Assembly (NCBI GenBank): GCA_023249375.1
Contig: JAHFCT010000024.1
Coordinates: forward strand, 1 to 50,286
DNA: 50,286 nt
Source of the DNA: Gemmatimonadota bacterium
GTDB taxonomy: Bacteria; Gemmatimonadota; Gemmatimonadetes; Gemmatimonadales; Gemmatimonadaceae
Direction: 5' to 3'
In this document: positions 32,976 through 41,464 of the stretch, piece by piece
How positions within the stretch are numbered: position 1 is the first letter of the stretch
Layout of the letters: each line of letters begins with the position of its first letter
The notes under the pieces: model-generated
What the model saw: only the letters and a program-made list of their open reading frames with translations
Told to the model about the DNA's origin: nothing
Databases searched by the model: none
Translations under genes and position numbers: made by a program

Positions 32976-34772
32976 ATGATTCCCTGGCTACTCGCTGTCG
33001 CGGCCGGCGCGGCCGCCGCCGTCGGGCTGTACGGCCGCCGTCTGCCGCAGGACGCGTATCTCCGCTCCCTGATGGCGCTGCGCGGCGTCGCCGTGCTGCT
33101 GGCCGTTGCGCTGCTGTTCGATGCGCCGCTCGGCGCGCGCCGGCGTGCCACGCCGCTCGTCGCGCTGGACGTGTCGGCAAGCTGGCGGCAGGTCGGGGCG
33201 GGGCGTTTCGCCGAGGCGGCCGCTCGCGCACAGGGCGCGACAGGCGATCTGCTGCTCTTTGGTGACTCGCTGCGCAGCGGCACCGCGCCGAGCGTGCCCA
33301 CGGATGGCGCGTCTCGCGTGGCGCCCGCGGTGGATCGGGCCGCCGCGCTTGGCCGCCCGCTCACCGTGCTCACCGACGGCCAACTCGATGATGCCGAGTC
33401 GTTGGAGGGACTGCCGGCGGGTTCCAAGGTGGACGTCATCTCCGCACCGCTGGTGGCCGACGTTGCGGTGCGCTCGCTGGAGCTGCCCGCGGTGGCGTCG
33501 CCCGGCGATTCCGTGGAGCTGCGCGCGCTCGTCGTCACGGCGGGCGCGCCCGTGCCGTCGGTGACGGTGGCCGCGCGGCTCGCCGATGGATCAACGCTCG
33601 CGGCCGCCACGCTCGGTGCGCTGGATGCGTGGAGCGAACGCGAGTGGCGCGTGCGCATTCGCGTGCCGGACCGCCGTGATGCGCAGCTCGTGAAGATCGT
33701 GGCGAGCGCGCCCTCGGACACGGAGCATCGCAACGACACGCTGAGCACGGTGCTCGACGTGCGCGGCGGGCCGACTGCGGTGTTCGTCTCCACCGCGCCG
33801 GATGAAGACGCGCGCTTTGCGCTGGACCTGATGCGCGGCGCGATGGCGTACGGCGTGCGCGGCTTCGTGCGTGTGGCGCCGGGGCAGTGGCGTGAGGAGG
33901 GCACGCTGGCCCGCATCGAAGAATCCGCGGTGCGCGACGTACTCGCGCGCGCTCCGGTGGCGGTGCTGCACGGCGACACGGCGCTTTTTGGCGCGCCGCG
34001 GTCGTTCACGCGAGGCGCGTTGGCGCTCGTGGTACCGCCGCGTGACGACGACGGCGAGTACTTCATGGAACGTGCCGGTGCGTCGCCGCTTGCGCCGGCG
34101 CTCGCCGGCGTGCCGTGGGACTCGCTGCCGCCAGTTGCCGTGGGTCCAGCGCCGCTCGGGACGTCGTGGAGCGCTCTGAGCGCGCGCCGCGGGCGTCGCT
34201 TCGATGATCGCGTGGTGGTCGCGGGCTATGACGAGCCGCGGCGCATTGCGGTGCTCCCCGTGCGCGGTCTGTGGCGCTGGAAGTTTCGCGGCGGGCGCTC
34301 GGCCGATGCCTTTGCCGCCGTCTGGGGCGGAGTGCTCGACTGGCTGGCGCAGGGCGACACGGATGATCGCGCGGCGCGGGTCGCGTCGGCGTGGCTGCGA
34401 GAGGGTGAGCCGGTGCTGTGGCGCCGCGGCGCCGGTCGCGACTCGGTGGTGCAGGTGCGGCTGCACCGTGATGGGACAACCGCGGACGTCAGTCTCACGG
34501 TGCATTTCGGCGGGGGTGCGACGACCGCGACATCGTCACCGCTCGCCGCCGGCGTCTGGCGCGCCGCCGTCACCGGCGGCGTCTCGGCGTTCGTCGTCAA
34601 TCCCTCCGCCGAGTGGGTGCCGCGGCGGCCCATTATCTCGCGCGCCGCCGTGGCGGGCACGCCGGCCGCTGGCGCGGCGCGCAACCTGCGCAGCGGTTGG
34701 TGGTGGTATGCGCTGGTGCTCGTGCTGCTCTGCGCCGAATGGTGGATGCGCCGCCGCATCGGGCTGCGGTAG
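32976..34772 (+). CDS. Membrane protein with VWA-like domain
   Basis: The 598-residue product has two N-terminal membrane spans (IPWLLAVAAGAAAAVGLY and LRGVAVLLAVALLF, within residues 2-50) and a VWA-like domain starting at residue 60. The metal-site motif DVSAS (65-69) and a later LTDGQLDD match the MIDAS pattern. Beta-rich Ig/CARDB-like segments follow (SVELRALVVTAGAPVPSVTV), with a C-terminal span (WWWYALVLVLLCAEWW). This is the layout of BatA/BatB-like or glutamine-amidotransferase-like membrane proteins with large extracytoplasmic parts. ATG at 32976 was chosen because upstream in-frame residues fall in the preceding gene. It lies 31 bases after the M23 gene. Its function is unknown. Confidence 0.7.
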   Translation: MIPWLLAVAAGAAAAVGLYGRRLPQDAYLRSLMALRGVAVLLAVALLFDAPLGARRRATPLVALDVSASWRQVGAGRFAEAAARAQGATGDLLLFGDSLRSGTAPSVPTDGASRVAPAVDRAAALGRPLTVLTDGQLDDAESLEGLPAGSKVDVISAPLVADVAVRSLELPAVASPGDSVELRALVVTAGAPVPSVTVAARLADGSTLAAATLGALDAWSEREWRVRIRVPDRRDAQLVKIVASAPSDTEHRNDTLSTVLDVRGGPTAVFVSTAPDEDARFALDLMRGAMAYGVRGFVRVAPGQWREEGTLARIEESAVRDVLARAPVAVLHGDTALFGAPRSFTRGALALVVPPRDDDGEYFMERAGASPLAPALAGVPWDSLPPVAVGPAPLGTSWSALSARRGRRFDDRVVVAGYDEPRRIAVLPVRGLWRWKFRGGRSADAFAAVWGGVLDWLAQGDTDDRAARVASAWLREGEPVLWRRGAGRDSVVQVRLHRDGTTADVSLTVHFGGGATTATSSPLAAGVWRAAVTGGVSAFVVNPSAEWVPRRPIISRAAVAGTPAAGAARNLRSGWWWYALVLVLLCAEWWMRRRIGLR

Positions 34773-34827
34773 CGCCGGAGGCTGTTGCCGTCTCGACGCC
34801 GTGTCTCGCGCGGTTGCGCCGCGGCAC

Positions 34828-35979
34828 TCACCGCCCGGTGCGTCCTCGCGTGTACTTGTCGAAGACGTTGATGACGGGCAGCGCGTTCCCCGCATCGTCG
34901 AACATCCCGCGCGAGCGCAGTGACGACGGACCGACGGCCGGTTCCCACCACATCACGCCTTTGCCCAAGCCATAGGGCGTGGCGAGCACCGCGTCATTGA
35001 CCGCCTCGAGGAACTCGCGCTGGCCATCCGGCGTCTCCGCGTACGGCGCGAGCTTGCCGATGTACTCAGACGGCCGCCAGTTGTACGCCACTTCGACGAG
35101 CACGATGTCCTTGTGATACGTCTCGGCCATGAAGGCGAGATTCTCGCGCAGGTCGAGCAATGTCCCGTGCCACCACGGGTAGTACGACTGGCCGATGACG
35201 TCGAACTGCACGCCGTGCTGCAGCAGGTTGTCAAAGAACCACTTGGTGGTCGCTTTGTCGCCGCCCTTGTCGATATGGATCATGATGAGCGGTCGCGCGG
35301 CGCTGCCGCGCCCCGCATCGACGCCGCGAATGCCGGCCTTCACCAGGTCGGCGAACGTATCCCAGTGCTCCGGCAGATGTCCCACCGGCCAGAGCATGCC
35401 GGGCGTGATCTCGTTGCCGATTTGCACCATGTCGGGCATGGCGCCGCCGTCGCGCAGCGCGGCAATGGTCAGTTGAGTGTACTCCTGCACGGCGTCGACA
35501 AGTTCTGCCGCGCTCTTGCCTTCCCACGCCTTGGGCATCGTTTGCTTCTGCGGATCGGCCCAGGTGTCGGAGTAGTGGAGATCGAGCAGGAACTTGTATC
35601 CCATGGTCTTCGCCTGCTTGGCCAGCGCCAGCGTGTAGGGCAGATCGTTGGGGAGCGGCCAGGGCGAGTTGGCGACCGTGTGAAAGAGCCGCAGGCGAAT
35701 CCAGTTGTAGCCGTGGTCGCGGAAGAGCTGCAATCCCGGCTTCTCCACGCCGCCGTCCTTGAAGCGCGTGCCGCTTGCCTCAGCTTGCGCGAGGAACGAA
35801 AGATCGGCGCCGATAGCGTACGCCAAGCCGGTCGCGGCGGTGCTCGGCGATTTCGGCGTGGGATCGCTGGCCGGATCGTGCGGAGCGGTGGTTGCGCATG
35901 CGGCAAGCACCGTCAGGAGCGTGACGGCGCGCAGGGCGACAGCGGCCATGAAGCGTGGTCGCGCGGGCAGGCTATGCAT
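34828..35979 (-). CDS. GH53 endo-beta-1,4-galactanase lipoprotein
   Basis: The 383-residue product has a lipoprotein signal (AVTLLTVLAAC with lipidated Cys28), a Pro/Ser/Thr-rich spacer, and a GH53 catalytic domain from about residue 52: YAIGADLSFLAQAEASG, FRDHGYNWIRLRLF, LLDLHYSDTWADP. The acid/base Glu190 is in QIGNEITPGMLWP and the nucleophile Glu296 in VLVEVAYNWRP. GH53 enzymes cut beta-1,4-galactan side chains of pectin or arabinogalactan. Start at 35979; an internal ATG ten codons later also gives a good signal peptide. It is transcribed towards the VWA-like gene and divergently from the hydrogenase operon. No other polysaccharide genes are near. Confidence 0.92.
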   Translation of the reverse strand: MHSLPARPRFMAAVALRAVTLLTVLAACATTAPHDPASDPTPKSPSTAATGLAYAIGADLSFLAQAEASGTRFKDGGVEKPGLQLFRDHGYNWIRLRLFHTVANSPWPLPNDLPYTLALAKQAKTMGYKFLLDLHYSDTWADPQKQTMPKAWEGKSAAELVDAVQEYTQLTIAALRDGGAMPDMVQIGNEITPGMLWPVGHLPEHWDTFADLVKAGIRGVDAGRGSAARPLIMIHIDKGGDKATTKWFFDNLLQHGVQFDVIGQSYYPWWHGTLLDLRENLAFMAETYHKDIVLVEVAYNWRPSEYIGKLAPYAETPDGQREFLEAVNDAVLATPYGLGKGVMWWEPAVGPSSLRSRGMFDDAGNALPVINVFDKYTRGRTGR

Positions 35980-36205
35980 AGGTCGGAAGATGACAAGAAG
36001 TCTCGGGCGCGGCTGCAACGGCGCAACTCGTGTCCTGCCATACGCTAGCGACGTTGCTGTCGGGTAGCCACTCCGCGGTCGTCCTAGGTTGGTGGACTCA
36101 AGATGCGGAAGCACCCGACACTCTGAGCGCGGCCCGATCCCTAGCTTGACGATACCGGCACCCCCAGTGCGGGGGGGCATTGGCCGAATGGCCAGGGAGT
36201 CGTCC
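35980..36205. promoter_or_regulatory. Divergent intergenic region, GH53 and hox operon
   Basis: This 226-base gap must hold promoters for both directions. On the + strand, TTGACG (36146-36151) resembles a -35 box, but no good -10 follows at 16-18 bases. A C5/G7 hairpin (CCCCCAGTGCGGGGG, around 36161) and a TGGCC-GAA-TGGCC direct repeat (near 36182-36194) lie just before the hoxF Shine-Dalgarno AGGGAG (36194-36199). Confidence 0.4.
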
Positions 36206-38068
36206 ATGATTCGCGCGGTGTCAACCCCCGCGATCGAGCCTGTTAGCCTGATCCTGCAGCACTACGAGCGGGATCCCGGCGAACTGCTCCAGATCCTCAT
36301 CGAAGTCCAGCACGCGCTGCATTGGGTGCCAGAGGAGGCGGTGGCCCTCGTTGCGGCCCACCTTGGCGTGACGCGGGCACACGTGCGCGGCGTCGTTGGC
36401 TTCTACTCGTTCCTCAGCGATGCGTACCTCGGCGAGTACGTCATCTACGTCAGCGACAACATCACCGACCGGATGCAGGGCAGCGAGGGCTTTGCCAAGT
36501 ATCTCTGCAGCCGGCTGGGCGTGCCGCTGGGGCAGACGCGCGCCGACGGCCGTGTGAGCGTGCACTTCACGTCGTGCACGGGAATGTGCGACCAGGGCCC
36601 CGCGCTCCTCGTGAACACGCTGCCAGTGACGCGCGTCACCCGCGAGCGGCTGGATAAGATCATGGAGCTGATCACGGCCCGCACGCCGGTCGCGGACTGG
36701 CCAGCCGAGTACTTCGAGGTGTCGGACAATTTCCGCCGGTCGGACGTGCTGTTCCGGCGTGTCTTCGAGCCGGGTGAGGCACTGCAGGCCGCGATGCGGC
36801 GCGCCGGCGATGACACGCTCAAGAGCATTCGCTTCGAGGAGTCCGTCGATCCCGCCTCGGGCGTGTCGTGGAAGCGCGGCGCCGACGAGACGCTCAAGGA
36901 GCTGTACCGCTCCGACCTCCGCGGCCGCGGCGGCGCCGGCTTCAAGGCGGCCATCAAGTGGGAAACGTGCCGCGACATTCCGTCGCCGGAGCGCTTCGTC
37001 GTTTGCAATGCCGACGAAGGCGAGCCGGGCACGTTCAAGGACCGCGTGCTCCTCAGCAGCTACGCCGACATGGTGTTCGAGGGCATGACCATCTGCGGGT
37101 ACGTGGTCGGCTCGTCACAGGGCATCCTCTACATCCGCCAGGAATACTGGTTTCTCAAGCAGGCGCTCGAGGCCGTCCTGCAGCGGCGCCGTGAAGCGCA
37201 GCTGCTCGGGGAGAACATCCTCGGCACCGGGTTCCGATTTGACATTCGCATCCACTGGGGAGCGGGCGCGTATATCTGCGGCATGGAGACCGCGCTCATC
37301 GAGTCGGTGGAAGGGCGTCGGGGCAAGCCGCGCAAGCGCTGGCCGCTGCCCGTCGTGGCCGGTGTCGAGCGGCGGCCGACGGTGGTGAATAACGTCGAGA
37401 CCTTTGCCGCCGCCGCGATGATCGCGCTCAAGGGCGGTGCGTGGTTCGCCGGTCACGGCACGCAGCACTCCACGGGCACCAAGCTGTTCTGCGTCTCCGG
37501 CGACTGCGAACGCCCCGGCATCTATGAATACCCGTTCGGCGTGAGCGTGCGCGAGGTGCTGCGTGACTGCGGCGGACTCGACGCCCAGGCCGTGCAGGTC
37601 AGCGGTCCGTCGGGGACCACCATCACGCGTCCCGAGTTCCGCCGCGTCTTCGCGTACGAGGATCTCTCCACCGTGGGCACGGTGATGGTGTTCGGCCCGA
37701 AGCGCGACATGTTCGACATGGTGCGGTGCTACACGCACTTCTTCAAGCACGAGAGCTGCGGGCTATGCACGCCATGCCGCGTGGGGACGAGCCTGCTCGC
37801 CGGGCTGGTCGACAAGGTCGCCGAGGGGAAGGGAAGCCCGATGGACCTTGAGGACATCCAGCACATCTCCCAGCTGATGACGACGACGGCGCACTGCGGG
37901 CTCGGCCAGACGGCGCCCAATCATCTGATGGACAGCCTCGTGAAGTTCCGCGGCGACTGGGACAAGCGAATGATGGTCGCGGAGTTCGCGCCCGCCTTCG
38001 ACCTCGACGCGTCGCTCGCGGAGGCCCGGCAGCTGACCGGGCGCGACGACGCCGCCGCACACCTATGA
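36206..38068 (+). CDS. hoxF: NAD-reducing hydrogenase diaphorase subunit HoxF (NuoE-NuoF fusion)
   Basis: The 620-residue product joins a NuoE/HoxE-like thioredoxin-fold domain (residues 10-165) to a NuoF-like domain. FMN and NADH binding motifs are LRGRGGAGFKAAIKW (238-252), CNADEGEPGTFKDR (267-280) and GAGAYICGMETAL (352-364). The N3 [4Fe-4S] ligands are Cys518, 521, 524 and 564. In the NuoE part, the second cysteine pair is present (Cys124, Cys128), but the first pair is replaced (YVSDNITDRM). HoxF oxidises or reduces NAD(H) in soluble [NiFe]-hydrogenases. The chosen ATG at 36206 has AGGGAG six bases upstream. HoxU follows after 12 bases. Confidence 0.93.
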   Translation: MIRAVSTPAIEPVSLILQHYERDPGELLQILIEVQHALHWVPEEAVALVAAHLGVTRAHVRGVVGFYSFLSDAYLGEYVIYVSDNITDRMQGSEGFAKYLCSRLGVPLGQTRADGRVSVHFTSCTGMCDQGPALLVNTLPVTRVTRERLDKIMELITARTPVADWPAEYFEVSDNFRRSDVLFRRVFEPGEALQAAMRRAGDDTLKSIRFEESVDPASGVSWKRGADETLKELYRSDLRGRGGAGFKAAIKWETCRDIPSPERFVVCNADEGEPGTFKDRVLLSSYADMVFEGMTICGYVVGSSQGILYIRQEYWFLKQALEAVLQRRREAQLLGENILGTGFRFDIRIHWGAGAYICGMETALIESVEGRRGKPRKRWPLPVVAGVERRPTVVNNVETFAAAAMIALKGGAWFAGHGTQHSTGTKLFCVSGDCERPGIYEYPFGVSVREVLRDCGGLDAQAVQVSGPSGTTITRPEFRRVFAYEDLSTVGTVMVFGPKRDMFDMVRCYTHFFKHESCGLCTPCRVGTSLLAGLVDKVAEGKGSPMDLEDIQHISQLMTTTAHCGLGQTAPNHLMDSLVKFRGDWDKRMMVAEFAPAFDLDASLAEARQLTGRDDAAAHL

Positions 38069-38080
38069 GGCGCGCACGCC

Positions 38081-38818
38081 ATGCCTGATTCCAAGAAGAC
38101 CTTCCAGCTCGACGACCGCGAGGTCCCCTTTCGCGAGGGGCAGACGATCTTCGACGCCGCAATGGCCGCGGGCATCTTCATCCCGCATCTCTGCCACAAT
38201 CCCGACTTCGAACCGCACAGCAGCTGTCGGCTCTGCACGGTGATCGTCAACGGCAGGCCCTTTGCATCGTGCACGCAGCCGGCCGTCGCCGGACAGATGG
38301 TGCAGAGCAACACCCCAGAGTTGCGCGACATGCGGCGGATGCTCACGCAGATGCTGTTCGTCGAGGGAAACCACAACTGCCCGGGCTGCATCAAGAGCGG
38401 CCACTGTCGCCTGCAGGCGACGGCGTACGAGCTGGGCATCCCCGACAACCACTATCAGCAGTTCTTCCCGCTGCGCGAGGTCGATGCCTCGCATCCCGGC
38501 ATCATACTCGACCGCGACCGCTGCATCCTCTGCGGGCTGTGCGTGCGCATCAGCCGGAGCGTCGACAAGAAGAACGTCTTCGCCATGACGGGGCGCGGCA
38601 TCGACACGACGATCGTCGTCGACTCGCCCTCGGGGCTGCTCGTCGACAGCACCGTCTCCGTGGATGACCAGGCCGTGCTCAACTGCCCCGTGGGCGCGCT
38701 GATGCTCAAGCGCATGGCCTTCGACGTGCCGTTTGGCGACCGCACCTACGACCAGGCCCTGTACTCCGAGGACAGCGTCGCCCGCTTCCAGGCGACGGAG
38801 GCGAATCGCCATGGCTGA
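38081..38818 (+). CDS. hoxU: NAD-reducing hydrogenase iron-sulfur subunit HoxU
   Basis: The 245-residue product is a short NuoG-like electron-transfer subunit. It carries an N-terminal [2Fe-2S] ferredoxin domain with Cys38, 49, 52 and 64. The His/Cys-ligated [4Fe-4S] site is GNHNCPGCIKSGHC (His98, Cys100, 103, 109). A further [4Fe-4S] site has Cys148, 151, 154 and 202 (CILCGLCVRISRSVD and NCPVGAL). Only one ferredoxin-like cluster is present in the last part, as in other HoxU proteins, unlike long NuoG. It passes electrons between HoxF and the HoxYH module. ATG at 38081; the 3' end overlaps hoxY by 8 bases. Confidence 0.94.
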   Translation: MPDSKKTFQLDDREVPFREGQTIFDAAMAAGIFIPHLCHNPDFEPHSSCRLCTVIVNGRPFASCTQPAVAGQMVQSNTPELRDMRRMLTQMLFVEGNHNCPGCIKSGHCRLQATAYELGIPDNHYQQFFPLREVDASHPGIILDRDRCILCGLCVRISRSVDKKNVFAMTGRGIDTTIVVDSPSGLLVDSTVSVDDQAVLNCPVGALMLKRMAFDVPFGDRTYDQALYSEDSVARFQATEANRHG

Positions 38819-39362
38819 CGCCAAGAAGAAGGTGACGGTCGCCACGTGTTCGCTGGCCGGCTGCTTCGGCTGTCACATGTCGCTGCTGGACATCGACGAG
38901 CGCCTCATCGCGCTGCTTGAGCTGGTGGAGTTCGACCGCTCACCCATCAACGACATCAAGGAGATCTCGCCCTCGGTCGACGTGGGACTCATCGAAGGTG
39001 GGGTGTGCAACGCGGAGAACGTGCATGTGCTCCGGCAGTTCCGCGCCAGCTGCCGCGTGCTCGTGGCCGTGGGCGAGTGTGCGGCCACCGGCGGCGTGCC
39101 GGCGATGCGCAACCACTACACCCTGAAGGAGTGCCTGCAGGAAGCGTACGTGCGCGGCATCGGCGTGGCAGGCGCCGAGATCCCGAGTGATCCCGAACTG
39201 CCGCTCCTGCTCGACAAGGTGCAGCCGCTGCACCACGTCGTGAAGGTGGACTACACACTGCCTGGATGTCCGCCGTCCGCGGACGTGTTCTGGATGTTCC
39301 TCACCGACCTCATCGCCGGGCGCGATCCCGTTCTGCCGCCCAGCCTGATCCGTTACGACTGA
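38811..39362 (+). CDS. hoxY: [NiFe]-hydrogenase small subunit HoxY
   Basis: The 183-residue product is a short, group 3-type small subunit lacking the twin-arginine leader and the extra clusters of membrane uptake enzymes, so the enzyme is cytoplasmic. The proximal [4Fe-4S] cluster ligands are Cys18 and Cys21 (LAGCFGCHMSLLD), Cys90 (VGECAATGGVPAMRN) and Cys153 (LPGCPPSAD). ATG at 38811 overlaps the hoxU stop by 8 bases. With HoxH it forms the hydrogen-activating module. Length and motif spacing match HoxY of bidirectional NAD-linked enzymes. Confidence 0.94.
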   Translation: MADAKKKVTVATCSLAGCFGCHMSLLDIDERLIALLELVEFDRSPINDIKEISPSVDVGLIEGGVCNAENVHVLRQFRASCRVLVAVGECAATGGVPAMRNHYTLKECLQEAYVRGIGVAGAEIPSDPELPLLLDKVQPLHHVVKVDYTLPGCPPSADVFWMFLTDLIAGRDPVLPPSLIRYD

Positions 39363-39376
39363 CCGCGAGAAATGCC

Positions 39377-40867
39377 GTGAGTCCTTTCCTGGAAACCGCC
39401 GCCAATCCCCGTTCCCTTCGCCGCGTCGTGATCGAACCGGTCACGCGTGTGGAAGGGCACGGCAAGGTCACCCTGCTGCTCGACGATGAGGGCCGCGTGC
39501 GGCAGGCCCGGTTGCACATCGTGGAGTTCCGCGGCTTCGAGAAGTTCATTCAAGGCCGCCCGTACTGGGAGGTGCCGGTCCTCGTGCAGCGGCTCTGCGG
39601 CATCTGTCCGGTCAGCCATCACCTGGCCGCGGGCAAGGCCGTCGACATGCTCGTGGGCGCGCGCCGGCTCACGCCCACCGCCGAGAAACTGCGCCGCCTG
39701 CTGCACGCGGGACAGATCGTGCAGTCGCATGCCCTGCATTTCTTCCACTTGGCCAGCCCCGACCTGCTCTTCGGCTTCGACTCCGAGCGTGACCGGCGCA
39801 ACATCGTCGGCGTGATCGGGGCCGAGCCTGAACTCGCCCGCAAGGGCGTGCTCCTGCGGAAGTACGGGCAGGAGGTCATTCGCCACATCACCGGCAAGCG
39901 CGTGCACGGCAAGGCGGTCGTGCCGGGTGGCATGAACAAGGAACTGACCCAGAGCGCACGCGATGAAATGCGGCGCGGCATTGGCGAGATCATCGGCTGG
40001 AGCCGCGAAGCGGTCGCGATTGGGCGCCGCCTCTTCGAGTCGAGTGAGCAGAGCGCGCAGTTCGCTGTGTTCCCCTCCAACTACATGGGACTCGTGGCTC
40101 CGAACGGCGAGTCCGATCTGTACGACGGGGTGCTGCGCGCCAAGGACGCGGCGGGCAAGATCATCTTCGATCAGGTGGATTACACGAAGTACAACCGGTT
40201 CCTCCGCGAGGAGGTGAAACCGTGGACGTACATGAAGTTCCCCTTCATCGTCTCGCTGGGTGAGGAGGAGGGATGGTATCGCGTCGGGCCGCTCGCCCGC
40301 CTGAACGTCGCCGACCGACTGGGGACGCCGCTCGCCGAGGCCGAACGCCAGGCCTTCCGCGCCGCCGCCGGCGGCGGCATGCAGCACGCCACGCTCGCCT
40401 ACCACTGGGCGCGGCTCATCGAGATGCTGCACGCGGCAGAGCGCATCGAGCGCCTGCTCGACGATCCGGACATCCTCGGCGCTGATCTCGTGACCAGCGG
40501 TGAGCGCGCGTTCGAAGGCGTGGGCGTGGTGGAAGCGCCGCGCGGCACATTGTTCCACCACTACAAGGTCGATGAGAACGACCTCGTCGTGCGGGCCAAC
40601 CTCATCGTCAGCACCACGCACAACAACCAGGCGATGAACGAGTCGGTGCGCAGTGTCGCGGCGCGCTACCTCGACGGCAAGGAACTCACCGAAGGGCTGC
40701 TGAACCACATCGAGGTGGCCATCCGCGCGTACGATCCCTGCTTGTCGTGCGCCACGCACGCGCTGGGACGCATGCCCCTGCAGGTGGAGCTGGTCGACGC
40801 CGGCGGGAGCGTCATCAGCCGGATGGTGAAAGGCAGCGACGGACGCGTCACCGACGGAGAGGGGTAG
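39377..40867 (+). CDS. hoxH: [NiFe]-hydrogenase large subunit HoxH
   Basis: The 496-residue catalytic subunit binds the Ni-Fe(CN)2CO centre. The N-terminal L1 motif is RLCGICPVSHH (Cys74, Cys77) and the C-terminal L2 motif is DPCLSCATH (Cys455, Cys458). After His461 a 35-residue tail remains, to be removed by the maturation protease. The L1/L2 form and the subunit set assign it to the group 3d bidirectional NAD-coupled hydrogenases. The start is GTG at 39377; upstream in-frame sequence lies within hoxY. A gap of 14 bases separates it from hoxY. No hyp genes for metal-centre assembly are in the window. Confidence 0.95.
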   Translation: MSPFLETAANPRSLRRVVIEPVTRVEGHGKVTLLLDDEGRVRQARLHIVEFRGFEKFIQGRPYWEVPVLVQRLCGICPVSHHLAAGKAVDMLVGARRLTPTAEKLRRLLHAGQIVQSHALHFFHLASPDLLFGFDSERDRRNIVGVIGAEPELARKGVLLRKYGQEVIRHITGKRVHGKAVVPGGMNKELTQSARDEMRRGIGEIIGWSREAVAIGRRLFESSEQSAQFAVFPSNYMGLVAPNGESDLYDGVLRAKDAAGKIIFDQVDYTKYNRFLREEVKPWTYMKFPFIVSLGEEEGWYRVGPLARLNVADRLGTPLAEAERQAFRAAAGGGMQHATLAYHWARLIEMLHAAERIERLLDDPDILGADLVTSGERAFEGVGVVEAPRGTLFHHYKVDENDLVVRANLIVSTTHNNQAMNESVRSVAARYLDGKELTEGLLNHIEVAIRAYDPCLSCATHALGRMPLQVELVDAGGSVISRMVKGSDGRVTDGEG

Positions 40868-40872
40868 CGGCC

Positions 40873-41394
40873 GTGCTGCCGCGCATCGTGGTCTTCGGGT
40901 GCGGCAATCCGAGCCGCGGCGACGACGCGCTAGGCTCGCTGCTGCTCGAGCGCGTCGAAGCCTGGCGCGCCGAGCGGCCGGACCTCGACGTACGCTGCGT
41001 GGCGGACTTTCAGCTGCAGATTGAACACGCGCTCGACCTCTCCGACCGCGACCTCGCACTCTTCGTCGACGCCGATGCCTCGTGCGCGCCGCCGTTCGTG
41101 CTGCGTCGCGTCGCGCCCGTCGCCGGCACCAGCCACAGCACGCACGCGCTCAGCCCGGGTGCGGTGCTGCACGTCTACCGCACCGCCACCGGCGAAACGC
41201 CGCCTCCGGCGTGGGTGCTGGGTGTGCGCGGTGACGAGTTTGAACTCGGCGATCCTCTGAGCCCAACGGCGGCGGGATACCTCGAGGCCGCATGGCTCGA
41301 GATGCGCGCGATGCTGCAGCGCCCGGACGCCGAGGCGTGGGACGCGCGCCTCCACGCGGCGCGTACGACGAAGGTGGCGCTGCAAGCGCCCTGA
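40873..41394 (+). CDS. hoxW: HoxH maturation protease HoxW
   Basis: The 173-residue product is a HycI/HoxW-type endopeptidase: IVVFGCGNPSRGDDALGSLL at the N-terminus, DLALFVDADAS for the second acidic ligand, and SHSTHALSP for the histidine. It removes the HoxH C-terminal tail after nickel insertion, closing the active site. GTG at 40873 follows the hoxH stop by five bases, with GAGAGGGG as Shine-Dalgarno inside hoxH. Tight linkage to hoxH and the retained tail there agree with a specific protease-substrate pair. Confidence 0.9.
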   Translation: MLPRIVVFGCGNPSRGDDALGSLLLERVEAWRAERPDLDVRCVADFQLQIEHALDLSDRDLALFVDADASCAPPFVLRRVAPVAGTSHSTHALSPGAVLHVYRTATGETPPPAWVLGVRGDEFELGDPLSPTAAGYLEAAWLEMRAMLQRPDAEAWDARLHAARTTKVALQAP

Positions 41395-41420
41395 CGAGCG
41401 CTCGGATTTCTGCGCAGATT

Positions 41421-41447
41421 TTCGGCGGATTGTCGACCTCCGCCGAA
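41421..41447 (+). terminator. Hairpin between hoxW and the M14 peptidase gene
   Basis: A perfect 9-bp stem (TTCGGCGGA, 41421-41429, with TCCGCCGAA, 41439-41447) closes a 9-base loop. No T tract follows on the + strand. It lies 26 bases after hoxW and just before the AGGAG (41452-41456) of the next gene, so it may terminate the hox transcript or fold in the peptidase leader. Confidence 0.45.
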
Positions 41448-41464
41448 TCACAGGAGTCCCGCCG

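Noticed and set aside
36089-36205. N-terminal extension of HoxF from 36089
   Set aside because: The added residues are not NuoE-like, and AGGGAG sits six bases before the ATG at 36206.
35980-36207. Extension of the GH53 reading frame upstream to 36207
   Set aside because: It would bury the lipoprotein signal peptide about 80 residues inside the protein and overlap the hoxF start.
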